Source of the DNA: Lagopus muta
Taxonomy: Eukaryota > Chordata > Aves > Galliformes > Phasianidae
Direction: 5' to 3'
Assembly (NCBI RefSeq): GCF_023343835.1
Contig: NC_064437.1
Coordinates: 46,654,967 to 46,718,966, forward strand
Length of the DNA: 64,000 bases
In this document: positions 35,601 to 64,000 of the stretch, in pieces
Layout: the number at the start of each line of letters is the position of its first letter
Numbering within the stretch: the stretch's first letter is position 1
Translations under genes and position numbers: made by a program
Notes under the pieces: generated by a model
Databases searched by the model: none
The model's input: only the letters and a program-made list of their open reading frames with translations
Told to the model about the DNA's origin: nothing

Positions 35601-38600
35601 TCTCTGGAAGAGCTGATCTGTATGTTTTGCATACCATCAAAATGCATGGTTGAAATGCAGTGGCTTTGTTTGACTCTCCTGCTCGTTCAGATGATAGAGC
35701 CTTTGCTTTTGAATGCATGTTTGTGAGACATTGTTAGTGTGCACACTCCAAGGACTGCCTTCCTCTCCAATGATTTTGGAGGTGGACAGTGAAGGGAGTA
35801 CATCAGTTTATATAAGGTGAATGTAATGTGGAGCATGGATTCATTTGGGATAATCTAGAACATTGTCTATGTAATTGAAGGGATCTTGTTTTATTCAGGG
35901 TGAAAATCTTCAGTAAGTGGGATTTAGTCTTCCAGGATTCAGATGCTTGCAAGTCTAGTGTGCTTCCTGCTCCAGTGAGAATTAGCAAAGTCCTCGGGTT
36001 GGGAGTGGACATAATGCCCACTTGAAACACTATTTCCAACTATTTCCAAACAGAGGATCCTTTATCTGGATCCTGCAGCTGTTACTGAGTGAAGGTGGCT
36101 TTCACTACCACTTCATAACGTGCTTGCAAAGATGCATATTTTTCTAAGAAATAAACTTTATTGAATTTGAGAGTCACGGCAGTGTAAGGTAGCAGTCTCA
36201 GGTGGTTTAGGTGTGTGGGGACTGCACAGTGGTGGCAAAGCTACTATGTGGGACTCCTGTCCCAGCATGTGTTATTTCCTGGTTCCTGGACAGTAAGACA
36301 GTTTCTGGAGTAAGCAGCATTTGGGAAGCAGAGGGAATGCGCTGGGGCTGGCCAGGGGTGGTGAGTGAGAACCTGATGACAGCAGAGTGCATGGGTGGCC
36401 CAGCACCTCAGTCCTGGGGGCTGCAGCTGTCTTCTGTGAGCACATCCAGCACCTCTGTGTCTCATGGCATCCTGTTCTGCCTTTGTTTGCACGTTCGTCT
36501 CTCAGTCACATGATGCATTGCGATGGTTTTGCTAGAGGGACTGGCTGTAGTGTTTAGCCATTGAACAAGTGTGTTTTCTCTTCCTTCCTCAGTTTAGATC
36601 AGCACAGCCATCCCCCAGGCAGCATTGCCATAGACAGAGACTCTGAGGTTTACAAGATGCTCCAGGAGAACCAAGAATCGCATGAGCCACCCAGGCAGTC
36701 TGCTTCCTTCCTAGTGCTGCAGGAGATTTTGGAGTCAGAGGAGAAAGGTAAGCCCTCCTGAGCACCCAGCCTGGGTGCACCCTTCCTTTCAGCCATTTCT
36801 TGGGCTGTGTATGGTGGCTCAGAGTAATGTCTCAAACTTTCTTCTCCTTCCTTAGCTGTTGTTTCTTCAAAGTAGTATGTACAGGTGATTTCCACAAAAA
36901 CTGTGGTCCCTTTCACTGACGTTACTCTTAAATTTCTTCTCTGCAGCTAGTTTCAATGTCTATGGGCACATATTGTTACTCATTCATTGACTGAATGCTC
37001 AAGAAATAAAACCCTACTGCATTTAGTTCTTAAGGAATTCTAGAAGTTGCAAAAGCCTTCCAGACTGTCCCAAGTTTTGCCCCTATTGGAAAATATTCAC
37101 CAATTTAAGGACCATCTTAGATTTATGACAACAGATAATACAAGATAGTATTCTTTAGTGAATCTTAATGTTTCTGGGTGCCATCCTTTGACAGGAGAAA
37201 AAAGGATCTTCTGCAACTGAATATAAAAAAATTGGAAGCAAGGTTACAGCAATCAGTTTGCAGTTTTAGACCTGTGAAAATCTTGTGCTGCTTGGCACTC
37301 TTAATCTGACATCTGGACAGCATGTAGTTCAAGGCTATAGGCTTCTAGATAAAAACTCTGATTAACTTAGGTGGGAGCCAAATCATACTCCCTTCTCCCT
37401 TTAAATAGAGTAAAATAAACAAATAATTAGGGAAAGAATTCCAGGAATGAGGGTTTTTTTTTCCCCTCTTAAACCAGTTGAGACTTCATCTGTTGTGTTA
37501 TTGGCTTGCAGTAGAGTATTCAATTTCATCCAACAAAAGCGTGGTGCTGAGATATCAGAAAGGAAAACAGCTCAGCCAGATGCTGTTAGACCTAAGTGAT
37601 CTGTAAGGGAACAGTAAAATGAAGGAAGTAAGGAAACAATAGGAAAAGAGAAAATAGGATTTTTGAGTCTTTACTGTTAAAATTTCTATCTGAAAGGATC
37701 TTAATAATGAGTGTTTGCAGCTTACCTCCCAGGGTTCAACTCCTGCGTGGAAGGGACTGGAGGAGCCAGGACTTCTCACACATCCAAGGTCCCCCTCTGT
37801 GCTTAGTAGTGCTGAAGAAGATAAGCAAAAGCCTCTCTAGTTTATCAGTCTTTGAAGATTTGCAGCATTACTGGGATTCTCTGGCATGAGGTTTGCCTGC
37901 TTGATCACAGGCCAGGATAGGCTTGGGTATTGCTCTGCTGTGAGCTGTAATCACCCATGCAGAGCAAGGTTATGCAGCCCCAGAGGAGATGGTGCCCTGG
38001 CTCACACACTACTGTTCCTGGCTGAGATAGCATCCTTGGCAATAAGTGACACCTTTTGTGGGATGCTTTGTGCATTGGCTTGTGAGCAGCAGCAGGGAGC
38101 TGTCATCTCCCAGCCAGGACCAGTCCCTGGGGTGTTGCCAGAGGCATGGACTATGCTGCTCCACGCCAGCTGAAAGGATGGGGTCTGTGTGTGGCTGCTG
38201 GTGTGGGGAAGCATCATGGCTGCTCTCTGTTTAGACTTGAGCCTGCATGCTGAGGCTTAGGGTGTTTCAGAGTGGAACAAGTTATGTTTCCTCAGGCATT
38301 TTGTTAAGCCGATTCCTTTAGAGATTGAAAAATGTGCCATCAGTGTTACTAATGTGGACAAAGTGCTGTTCAAAGCAGAAGGAGCAAGCAGGGGGGATAG
38401 GGTAGAACCTGAAAATGTGGTTGCTTCTTCCTTCTCAGCAAGGATCACTGCCAGCGATGGGGGTAGCAGCCAGGTGCCTCCTGGTGTGATTGAAGGGTCC
38501 ACGGGCTTCTGTCCCCATTAGGGCACCTCACACTCAGCACTGAGCTAGTGCAAGCCCCTGAGCCAAATGCTGCTGTGTAGGAGAAACAGCTGTAAGCGCA

Positions 38601-41410
38601 ACCTGGGGTGCACTGTTTGTGGCTGTTAAGGCAGTGCGGTGGCACTTAGGCTGGGTGACAGTGAGGTGGGGTGGGCAGTGCCCCAGCTTTTTCCCTTGAT
38701 TCTCTGCCAGTGGTGCTGCCCTGGGTTGTGAAATGTCTCAGACCTTGCTGTTCACTGGGGTGAGCCTCTCCAGGATTCTTCTTCCACTCCAAAAGGATCG
38801 GTGGGTGTACTTTGGCTTGGCAATAGTCAGAAGGGTTTTGCGCCACTTCACTGGGGGAGGCTGACATGTCTGCTCAACAGCCTCCTCTGTCCTTTTGTGA
38901 CATCATGGGAATCTGCATCCCTTCTTCCGTTCTTGCCTGGTACAGGTGAAAGTCACGTAGATAATGCTGGTTGTATCAATGGTATCGTTTTGTTAGAGGC
39001 TTCCTTTTGACTGCAGATATTTAAAGGCTTGCCTCCTATCCAGCATCTAGGATCCGCTACTTTTGTAGGCATCCAGATGTCTCCTTTGAAAGTCCTGCAA
39101 TTGGGAGGTACTTTCACCCCTGGAGTGTGCCATGTGCTCCATATCCCTGCAACAAGGAGTTAACCAAGGAGCTGTGAGGGGAGCACAACACTCTACACCA
39201 GACAGCGGAGAGGAAAAGGCTTTGAAGGCCTTATTGACTGCTGGGACACCCACTTCCTCTTTCTGAACCCAAATCTAGCCATCGGCTTGAGTGTGTGCTC
39301 AGAACACGGCAAGCAGGCTCTGATGCTTCTGAGGCTGAGACTTTGCTTTTGCTTTGAATCTCTGTGCATGCGAGATGTGTTAGCCAATATCTGATGGGCT
39401 TTTAAGATGAGAAAGGGCAGTATCTCATCTTAGGGCCCACTGTCTCAGGCCCTGGGTTTCCAGAGCCAGGATCAGCTGTGTCCCTTCTCACACTCCTCCC
39501 TGCACACCCTAAGTCCCTTCCTCCTTCCCATGCATGAATTTTTGCCTCAAAGCTGATGTTGAAGGACATCACCCCTCCCTAGCAGAGCATCTGCTTGGGA
39601 GAAGCCTGGAGTCACGCATCTCACATGCTCTGAAGCACTCTCCTTCCACCCCCAGGAGATCCCAGCAAACCATCTGGATTTAGGAGCGTCAAGGCTCCCA
39701 CCACAAAGGTGGCCTCATCGATTGGGAATGCCCAGAAGCTGCCCATGTGTGACAAGTGTGGATCTGGCATTGTGTAAGTAAGCCTGTCCCCAGGGCAAGC
39801 AACCTGTGCCTGTGCACCCAAGGTCCAGCCCAGCATGTGTGTTCTCACCAGCTTTGGTAGTGCTCACCCTTGTAAATTCAGCAGCGAGGCAGGAATTGGG
39901 TTTCCCTCTACTGTTCCATGTCAAAGCAAATCCCTTTGAGACAGCCTCAGTGGTGTTGTTTTGCTTCCTACTAGGAATCTGTTAATAGCACTTAGAGGTA
40001 AAGTGAACTTTCCATTTGAGGCCAATGTGTTTAATGATTTTCATGTCCTATTGCTCCCAGCCATGGAGCGGTGTCCTGCCCTGGCAGCTGGGTGCAGTGA
40101 GCTCGGAGAGCTGCCTTCTGCTCCTGTGCCAACGCAGTACCACACATCTCCCAGTGGATCTATGCAGTTAATTTTTGTTGGTTTTGTGGGGTATGTCTGA
40201 CTTCTAGCACAGCAAGAGCTAGATACAGAGCTGCTGTGACAGCACAACCAACCTCTATCTCTGATATACTCTCTAGGTTTTCAGCCACATTTTCCTCTGC
40301 TCTCATTTCCTACTTAGCCTTCACTTACTGCAACCTACTTAGCTCCAGGGGGTGAATGCTGGATGCCCACCTGCATTGTTATGGAGGAGTTCAGCTTTGT
40401 CAGGTGCAGTGTTGTGCTACTGTGAGACGGAGCACACTGCAGTTGCATGGGCCTGGCATGCCTCCATCTCCAAGGACTATCAGAGTTGTTGCAGAAGCAA
40501 TCCATAGGCTATAAATGTGAATCAGAGACAAATCATACAATTACTGTGCCAGCCATGTACAGCTGGAGTGAAAGCACAGGACTATGACTAGCTTTAAAAA
40601 GTAAAGAATGATGAAAAACATAAATGATGGAACAAATGCTGCTGGCAACTTGTGCTGCTGTTGCTGGTAGTTTGCAAGTTGCTGTGTAGTTCTTCTTAGA
40701 TTTGTTGGATCAGTCTGGGAAGCCAGAGCTTGTCCGTGCTGTCAGTGAGTCTGAGACCAGTCAGGATATGGTTGGCTTGTGCCCCTGCTCTGAGCAGGCA
40801 GCCCTTAGCAGAGGGCAGTGGCTGGCTGTGCCTCACTGGTGGTGGTGGCAGTCACTTCCACATGTGGTCTAAAACCTGGTTGTTTGGGACGTACCTGGAG
40901 CTTGCACCCCACCTGATGGTCAAGCTGATCCTGTTTTTTCTCCCTGGGTGTTTGAAGGCTGTTACCTGCCTTCTGCTTTTGCCTATTGCTGCTATTGCAG
41001 TGCTTCTTGCCAGCACAAGCACTGGGACCTGTCCCTCTGGAATTGAGGTCCTTGCTAGAACATGCTTTCCAGAGGAGGCTTCCCATTGCTCTTCTGTGCT
41101 GTCAGCACCTGGGCACAGGTGAGACCTACGTTGAGGGGAAATGGTCCACCAGGGGGAGACTGAGGTGGAGGGGGGATGGTGAGATGGCAGACAGCTGGTG
41201 CTGAGTGCTGGTTCCTTCCCCAGAGGGGTGTTTGTGAAGATTCGGGACAAGCAGCGTCACCCTGAGTGCTACGTGTGCAGTGACTGCGGCACCAACCTCA
41301 AGCAGAAAGGACATTTCTTCGTGGAAGATCAAATCTACTGTGAGAAGCACGCACGGGAGCGAGTGGTGCCCCCAGAGGGCTATGAGGTGGTCACTGTCTT
41401 CCCTAAGTAG
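5590..41410 (+). CDS. PDLIM1: PDLIM1 (CLP36/elfin), PDZ and LIM domain protein 1, complete; spliced, 327 aa
   Basis: Seven constitutive exons (5590-5685, 15145-15296, 23490-23574, 32236-32426, 36593-36747, 39656-39773, 41224-41410) splice in frame to 981 coding nt plus stop, 327 residues; human PDLIM1 is about 329. The product is an adaptor that tethers kinases and other partners to alpha-actinin and actin stress fibres or Z-discs. Residues ~3-84 form the PDZ domain with the carboxylate loop [12 protein letters not shown]-type motif [13 protein letters not shown] lies at ~141-153. The C-terminal LIM domain has zinc ligands C258, C261, H278, C281, C284, C287, C305 and H308, followed by [13 protein letters not shown]. 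The ATG at 5590 is the only in-frame one since a stop upstream of 5323, and it aligns with the human start. An additional in-frame exon (33803-34105) would give a 428-residue form. PDLIM1 converges on HELLS. Confidence 0.96.
6423..6558 (-). mobile_element. CR1 LINE 3'-end fragment
   Basis: Read on the plus strand it begins gtagaatcacagaatg then ttgggttggaaggtacctca, the reverse complement of the CR1 3' terminus. It continues through the body for about 135 nt to ctgtccaaccttgaa. It is truncated and non-coding. Confidence 0.85.
14815..14930 (-). mobile_element. CR1 LINE internal fragment
   Basis: The plus strand reads cttcctcctaatatctaatc then agtttaaaactattcccc, characteristic of reverse-complemented CR1 near its 3' end. 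It lies about 215 nt upstream of PDLIM1 exon 2. The right boundary is uncertain. Confidence 0.65.
15145..15296 (+). CDS. PDLIM1: PDLIM1 exon 2
   Basis: The acceptor is TTGTAG ending at 15144; the donor AG|GTATGT starts at 15297; 152 nt, phase 0 to 2. It encodes [19 protein letters not shown] through [13 protein letters not shown], the remainder of the PDZ domain, nearly identical to the human exon. Confidence 0.97.
18381..18400. repeat. (GTT)n microsatellite
   Basis: Six to seven GTT units inside PDLIM1 intron 2. Confidence 0.9.
22635..22660. repeat. Perfect inverted repeat, 10-bp stem and 6-nt loop
   Basis: CACTGAATGA (22635-22644) and TCATTCAGTG (22651-22660) are exact reverse complements separated by tggttt. 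They lie in PDLIM1 intron 2, with no terminator or miRNA-length extension. Confidence 0.9.
23490..23574 (+). CDS. PDLIM1: PDLIM1 exon 3
   Basis: 85 nt, phase 2 to 0. The acceptor is TTGCAG ending at 23489 and the donor CAG|GTAAGG starts at 23575. It encodes (R)[19 protein letters not shown] then KMNLASQPQ, the conserved PDLIM linker that follows the PDZ domain. It was found by matching the human linker and checking the phase. Confidence 0.95.
25626..25647. repeat. Poly(A) tract, 22 A
   Basis: A homopolymer in PDLIM1 intron 3. Confidence 0.95.
27062..27084. repeat. Poly(A) tract, 23 A
   Basis: A homopolymer in PDLIM1 intron 3. Confidence 0.95.
27993..28020. repeat. Compound A14-(TA)n simple repeat
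   Basis: A run of A followed directly by about seven TA units. Confidence 0.95.
30173..30197. repeat. Inverted repeat, 9-bp stem and 7-nt loop
   Basis: TTCCTAAGG (30173-30181) and CCTTAGGAA (30189-30197) are exact reverse complements, in PDLIM1 intron 3. Confidence 0.85.
31420..31437. repeat. Poly(T) tract, 18 T
   Basis: A homopolymer about 800 nt upstream of PDLIM1 exon 4. Confidence 0.95.
32236..32426 (+). CDS. PDLIM1: PDLIM1 exon 4 (constitutive ZM-motif exon)
   Basis: 191 nt, phase 0 to 2. The acceptor is ATGCAG ending at 32235 and the donor CT|GTAAGT starts at 32427. It encodes [20 protein letters not shown] through [20 protein letters not shown] and PEPSK. The [13 protein letters not shown] block is the ZM-type motif by which ALP/ZASP-family proteins engage alpha-actinin. 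Confidence 0.96.
33000..33040. repeat. T-rich low-complexity tract
   Basis: Interrupted T runs with a few G's over about 40 nt, in PDLIM1 intron 4. Confidence 0.9.
33669..33802 (+). promoter_or_regulatory. Long AG-exclusion zone and probable distant branch point before the alternative PDLIM1 exon
   Basis: No AG dinucleotide occurs between 33668 and the acceptor AG at 33801-33802. A branch-point-like CATTAAC at about 33673-33679 is followed at once by a strong pyrimidine tract (to about 33725). The ~75 nt next to the splice site are A/C-rich and a poor tract. This is the layout of regulated exons that use distant branch points. Inference from sequence only. Confidence 0.6.
33803..34105 (+). 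CDS. PDLIM1: Predicted alternative (cassette) PDLIM1 exon with a second, ALP-like ZM motif
   Basis: 303 nt between CCTACAG and AG|GTAACC, phase 2 at both ends, so it can be included or skipped between exons 4 and 5 without changing frame. It is open throughout and encodes about 101 residues: a Ser/Pro-rich first part ([20 protein letters not shown] and on), then [13 protein letters not shown] followed by [20 protein letters not shown] (codons 71-90, 34014-34073). The last block closely resembles the ZM region of the paralogue PDLIM3 (ALP), which I recall as starting QFNTPMQLYS. Exon 4 carries a different ZM-type motif, so inclusion yields a two-ZM protein of 428 residues. Human PDLIM1 has seven coding exons and none like this, to my knowledge. 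Coding nature is very likely; its expression is unproved. Confidence 0.85.
36593..36747 (+). CDS. PDLIM1: PDLIM1 exon 5
   Basis: 155 nt, phase 2 to 1. The acceptor is CCTCAG ending at 36592 and the donor AAAG|GTAAGC starts at 36748. It encodes [20 protein letters not shown] through [16 protein letters not shown], the helical linker before the LIM domain. Joined to exon 4 the split codon is CT|T (Leu); joined to the alternative exon it is AG|T (Ser). Both stay open. Confidence 0.96.
36748..39655 (+). other. PDLIM1: PDLIM1 intron 5
   Basis: A 2.9-kb GT-AG intron. Nothing recognised beyond low-complexity sequence. Confidence 0.85.
39656..39773 (+). CDS. PDLIM1: PDLIM1 exon 6 (start of LIM domain)
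   Basis: 118 nt, phase 1 to 2. The acceptor is CCCCAG ending at 39655 and the donor GT|GTAAGT starts at 39774. It encodes [20 protein letters not shown] through [13 protein letters not shown], including the first CxxC zinc pair of the LIM domain. Confidence 0.96.
39774..41223 (+). other. PDLIM1: PDLIM1 intron 6
   Basis: A 1.45-kb intron interrupting the first LIM zinc module. No other feature recognised; open frames on either strand here are unlike any family I know. Confidence 0.85.
41224..41410 (+). CDS. PDLIM1: PDLIM1 exon 7 (LIM domain and stop)
   Basis: The acceptor is CCCCAG ending at 41223. The exon encodes [20 protein letters not shown] through [20 protein letters not shown] and FPK, with TAG at 41408-41410. 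The H-P-E-C, CSDC and CEKH zinc ligands of the LIM domain are intact. Confidence 0.97.
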
Positions 41411-41770
41411 CCTGTGCTGCAGTGGGGTCAGCGTGGATCGTTCCTCTTCTGCTGCTCTTCTGGGAAAGTGTTGCCCTGCCCCTTGCTGACTCTCCTTTGC
41501 AATAAGGAATGCTAGACACGGCTTTGAATTTCCTTGCCACGTGAAAGTTCCGTCTGTACACACAAGGTGTCACTAATCATTCAACATTCTTTTGTCTTTC
41601 ACTGTTGTTTCTCTCTCTTTTTTTTTTTTTTAATACACAGATTATTATTTTTTCCCTTCCTTGTGCTGCCAAGTGCACAGGCATGGCAGAGGCCAAAGTC
41701 AGATCACAGCTCACCTGTATCCCAGTTGTTTGCTTTCTGTTCACATTCAATAAATAGGGTGACTCCAACA
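41411..41770 (+). other. PDLIM1: PDLIM1 3' untranslated region (predicted)
   Basis: Short non-coding tail after the stop, with a T-rich stretch around 41615-41632 and an AATAAA at 41749-41754. The cleavage site is estimated about 15-20 nt beyond. A second AATAAA at 41992-41997 could give a longer form. Confidence 0.65.
41749..41754 (+). promoter_or_regulatory. PDLIM1: PDLIM1 polyadenylation signal
   Basis: A canonical AATAAA about 340 nt after the stop codon. Confidence 0.7.
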
Positions 41771-44700
41771 GGCAAGTGTCCACTTTCTCCTTGACTGGGG
41801 CTTCTGGGTCCCCTGTGTGTGGTGGTGCTGCCCTGGAGAGCAGCAGGACGGAATCACCAAGTAGCACACAATGGTCTCAGGCAACAAGCAGTGATTGCAG
41901 GCTGGGATGGGGCAAAGGCCATATCCCATGGGACCCCACAGCTATATTGCTTCCCTCTGCAGGCATCGTGGCTGCTGCCTTTCCAGAAATGAATAAACAA
42001 TCCCTTAAAACATCCCAAATCTCACTGGGAGTAAGGCTGAGCTAATGCTTAAGTCTGTCTCCCACTGTACAGCTTTTAGGTGGGCTGGAATAAGAACAGG
42101 AATAATGCACAAACCTAACTGTATTTAGCCCCTCTTCTCAGCTCCTTCTATGAACAAGAGAGTGCTATTACAGTAGCTCAGCTGGCATTCTTGTCTAGCT
42201 CTTCCCTACGGAAAGCCAAGCTTGCTAAGGCCACTCACATGCACACATACATACACCTTCCAGCTCCTGCTGCAGGTAGTTTTATTTTTAAAGTGAGAGT
42301 GTAGTTTTTGGTTTTTTTTTTTTCCTGGCCTGCTTGTATGATACCCCCCTTCTCACTGATGCTACTACCCTCCCCTCAACATGTTTTCCCAGGGTGATAA
42401 ACTCCCTGCTGCAGCACTATCCAGCACCTGCAGGCTGGGCTGGAGCCTGGTCAGTCATAGCATCGCCCTCCTAGATGCTGTTGGCAGGTAAGAGCAGGGC
42501 ATCACCCTCATGTTCACTAAGAATATGCTGGTCACGGGTTTGGTAAGAACACAGGAGTTTGGCTCAGGTCCCACGGAAGGCTTTGGGCAACAGGTTTCAG
42601 TGGGTCAGGAAGGGTTTGTCATACAGACGGTTGTTTTGGGGTTATAAAAAAAAGGCAATCACAAACCTTTCATCTCTCTGTGAAATACATGTTACTTTTC
42701 AAGGCCATTTGAGTGTTCAATTAACTTCTGCCAGTGCAGGGAGGAGCCTCTGATCCACTAACCCTGCAGTACCTGGCAGCAATTCCCCATCCCTGTAGTA
42801 ACTGGGGCTGTCCAGCTGCAGTTGCCCCAGACACTGCACACTCCCTACTTTCTCAGTGGGCTCCTGGCCCCTCACCACCTGTGGTTGTAGAGCAGGGAGG
42901 AAATGCTGGCCCCAATGCTCTGCGTTGCAGTGACACCAAGAACTGGGGCCTGGTGCAATCACGAAAACTTTCCACATTGTAGAACTCCCACCAACAAAAT
43001 GTAGCCAACTTCAGCTCTTGCAGCAATGGGCCAGGACAGAAGAGCCTGAGCCACGCTTGGTATTTCCCCAGCCCCAACTCCTCGCTGTAAACAGACAAGT
43101 TTCACTTTGTCTCGGCCCCTTTATCACCCACTCAAGCTCCTGCAGTGGGGGCTGGCAGTACTGCTGGGAAAACACTGATTGTGGGGGGCTTGACGCAGTA
43201 GCCGGGAACTACAAAAGGTTTGTGGCCCAGTGCTGGAAGTGGAGGCTTCCAATGCAGATACCAGTGTTGATCCAATTTATTACTATGGGAACAGGCGCGC
43301 CAAGGCAATTTGCATTCATTGCTCAGGGAGGACTTTGCTCTGGCTGTTGCAGCTTACTGAAAAAAAAGGAACACATTAGCTTTTCACAAAGCAAAAAGTA
43401 TTTGGCAACTGCAGTTTTGACTGTAATTGACAAATTCCCCTTGAGTTTAGCAATTGGCATCTGAGGCTTGTTAACAATGAGAAACGAGGAAAAGTGGGGT
43501 CAAGTCCACAACAATGCTCAACTGCCTACTCAGGAAAGATAAAAAAACTAAGTTTGAAATAAGAAACTTTCCCTCAGCCAGTTGAAGAGAGTGAGGGCAG
43601 TTTCAGCAAGCATCCTCCCAAAGAGGGCCTGGCTCACATGGGTGTGCAGCTTGGCTCAAAGCAGACTCACTTTTAACACAGACTTACTTGGGATTTTGGT
43701 TATGTCCTCTCCCTGCCACTGCAACGTCTGCCCTTTCTCCTGGTGCAGCAGGTGGTGCTTGTGCCCTGCTGCTCCTCATGGACACGGCCTAAATTCTGCA
43801 TATGGACACACCATACTAAGAAGTGTACTGAGGTCCCAGCCCTCTGCCCCTGCATTTGGTCTTAACAACTCCAGCATTCCCCCACCACTTCAGTGGAGGA
43901 ACAATAGCTGAGTGTGTTTAGGCACAGCATGTGACAAGGAGCACAGCTTCCAAGTCTGTGTTTCAAGCATTTGTCCATCAAGCTGAAGCAGTTTTCCTAC
44001 TGGTGGTCAATAAAGGGGTCATTACTTCCTCCAAAACAATTTAAAACTGTTAGCCTTAATCAGCCCCCACCCTTGCCTAAGAATCCTTACATTCCCGGTC
44101 CCAAATTTACTTCTGCACCTGTGAAAAATGAGGCCACTTTCCAAAACACCAGAAAAGGCCTCCAACTTTGCTTTTAGACATTAAGTGCACAAACTCTGGC
44201 CTTCTCTGAAGTTCATGGAGGACTGTCCTTTCATAGTTCAGAGGGATAACAAGAAAACTATCCTTCACTGGAGGATTAAGAAATGCAAGGTCATGACAAG
44301 AAGATACTGTTTGCTTTAACCAACAAGCATTACATTCAACTATAGCAGTAAGTGCAAAACTTGCACTGTTTTCACCTTCTGAAAGTGGGCTGATTTTTTT
44401 GAACCATAGCTCTACAAAGCAAATCTCTCTCACTAACACATTACTGAACAGCAACTCTCATTCACTTACGCTACCCTCAGCATTAATGCTAGTCTATGCA
44501 TTTTTAGGAAGAATTAGAAGCAAGACAAGGCTTTCAATAGGCAAAGGTCAAAGTCAGTCTACTCATTAACAGAGTTTTGTTTACCCATACTTCCATAAGG
44601 ATCTGCCACTAATATAAAATGACTTTCTCCAACTCAAGGTAACAGACTGCTCTAAGGACAGCAAGAATTTCATACCTGCAAGAATGTAACACTCCTTTGA

Positions 44701-45130
44701 CACTGAACCTGTTTTTATATAGAAGACTTCTTCTACAAATGTTCACAAAGTGACTAAATTAAATACTTTGCCTGCTTTGTTATCTACTTCCACTCCTGTC
44801 ACCTGTGGAATAAAACCAAGCTTCCAAGTGATTTGGATTTTGCATAATGTATCTATTTACCTGCACTCACTGAAGTTTCAAACTCTCCCCAGAAAGTACT
44901 CCCTAGACAGAAATCTCCATTTTCCCTTTCCAGTCCCCATAGCTCCCCCTATGTGCTTCTGAAGGAGCATGCTGGCTGTGCAAGCTGACAAGCCAGACAC
45001 TAGAGAACTGACCTCTACACCAGAAAAGGCTGCAGCTTGGGATTTCTTTTATAGGCGTGAAGTTGGGTTACACGAGTGCAGAAAGAATAATGGACATCAT
45101 GCGAGCTGTGCTTATTTATAAACCTCAGCC
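41771..45130. other. Intergenic DNA between convergent PDLIM1 and HELLS
   Basis: About 3.4 kb without a recognisable gene. The longest open frame (43018-43464, 148 codons) has no family resemblance. No CYP2C or acyl-CoA synthetase (ACSM) coding exon is visible on either strand. Confidence 0.75.
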
Positions 45131-45578
45131 AGGAAACCCTTAAGACAATCCAAACATTTATTTATCAAAATAATTTGCAGAAATTACAAAAAACGACAAG
45201 AACCAAGAGCTAACAGTTCTTTGCAACATGTTCTTTCCCTTCCCAATAAAATCATATTCAACACCATATAAAAAAGTGTTTTAGGACTTCCACAGGAAGA
45301 TTTTACACAACTTGGCCAGTTTTTACCACTGAACACAAAAGCTAACTGAAAACGTGAAATGCTCATCTTTCCAATTCTTTATCATAGGCTAACAAAACTA
45401 CAAACATGAACCTATCAAATGTTACACCTTAGAACGCAGGAATTTCACTGAAAGAACAGAGGGGTTTGAAAAATGGCCATAAAGAATTAGCGTGAAGGAT
45501 CAGTCCATGTAATGACTGAAACTGGTCTCTTAGAGATGTCACATGTTTGTCCTATAAGACTACAGGCCACCTGCACTT
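45131..45578 (-). other. HELLS: HELLS 3' untranslated region (predicted)
   Basis: AT-rich sequence downstream (minus strand) of the HELLS stop. The only canonical AATAAA I find on the minus strand within range is at 45157-45162, giving a 3'UTR of roughly 430-450 nt. Confidence 0.55.
45157..45162 (-). promoter_or_regulatory. HELLS: Predicted HELLS polyadenylation signal
   Basis: TTTATT on the plus strand reads AATAAA on the minus strand, about 420 nt beyond the HELLS stop codon. Confidence 0.5.
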
Positions 45579-63588
<18,010 letters not shown>

Positions 63589-64000
63589 CTGGCCAACACA
63601 GAGACATCATCACCTATTTATACATGCTTCAGATGCAATGCTTTTAAGATAATGAAGGACTCTCTTACAGGTTAATTGCATTTGTCTCATAAACACACAA
63701 GCATTCTCTTTCAGTCATAACACATCCACAATTTGTGGGTGTGCCAATCCACATTTCTCTCTCTCTACAAAGTGCTCACAGATTAATGTAATTGAGGGTT
63801 GGATTTGCTCCCATATGTAAACAGAGCTCTGAGTCTATCTGCTTTCAGAGCAGCAGGACAAAGCATTCAAGGCCTCAAAGGTGTCTAATTTCCAGTTTAC
63901 AGATTTAGAGCAAGAAGGTCATTTAAGTTTATTCACAGCTCACAAAACCTGGCAGAAAAAAATAACTTCGCAAAATTCAGCAAACTGTTTCCCAAGCCAT
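63589..64000 (-). other. HELLS: HELLS intron continuing off the right edge
   Basis: No coding exon for the missing N-terminal ~50 residues is visible up to the end of the window, so they lie further right. Confidence 0.75.

Larger units (their letters stand above)
32427..36592 (+). other. PDLIM1: PDLIM1 intron 4 region, hosting the alternative exon
   Basis: 4.2 kb separate exons 4 and 5 when the alternative exon (33803-34105) is skipped. It includes a T-rich tract at 33000-33040 and a T run near 34424-34435. Outside the alternative exon I recognise no gene. Confidence 0.85.

Noticed and set aside
43018..43464. 148-codon open frame in the PDLIM1-HELLS intergenic region
   Set aside because: No recognisable domain, no splice or promoter context, biased composition. 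Probably chance.

Overview
This window is vertebrate, almost certainly avian, nuclear DNA. Coding sequence is split into short exons with GT-AG junctions, introns run up to 9.5 kb, and several CR1 LINE fragments are present (the dominant avian retrotransposon). Three genes are recognisable by reading spliced exons against the human proteins as I remember them: the last two coding exons of SORBS1 (+ strand, left edge), all of PDLIM1 (+ strand, 5590-41410) and most of HELLS (- strand, 45579 to beyond the right edge). A galliform such as chicken is my best guess for the species, but the sequence alone does not prove it.

Layout. 1-1286: end of SORBS1, encoding its C-terminal SH3 domain, followed by a long 3'UTR to about 3365. 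3366-5150: intergenic, with a small CR1 piece. 5150-5800: CpG-rich promoter and first exon of PDLIM1. 5590-41410: PDLIM1, with seven constitutive coding exons that splice to a 327-residue PDZ-LIM protein (human is about 329), followed by a short 3'UTR. Its introns 1-3 are 8-9.5 kb each and hold CR1 fragments and simple repeats. 41770-45130: intergenic between the convergent 3' ends of PDLIM1 and HELLS. 45579-63588: twenty coding exons of HELLS, which join without a frame error into 789 residues covering the N-terminal coiled-coil/basic region, both helicase lobes and the C-terminus. Only the first ~50 residues lie off the right edge.

SORBS1 and PDLIM1 both encode actin-cytoskeleton/adhesion adaptors. 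HELLS is an unrelated nuclear SNF2-family chromatin remodeler. The human order (HELLS ... PDLIM1-SORBS1) is kept in mirror image, but without the CYP2C genes and ACSM6 that separate HELLS from PDLIM1 in human.

The most interesting observation is an eighth, in-frame PDLIM1 exon at 33803-34105. It is 303 nt, phase 2-2, with GT-AG borders and a 132-nt AG-free zone upstream. It encodes a second ZM-type motif very like the one in the paralogue PDLIM3 (ALP), and I know of no counterpart in human PDLIM1. I saw no bacterial-type system, CRISPR array or intact mobile element.
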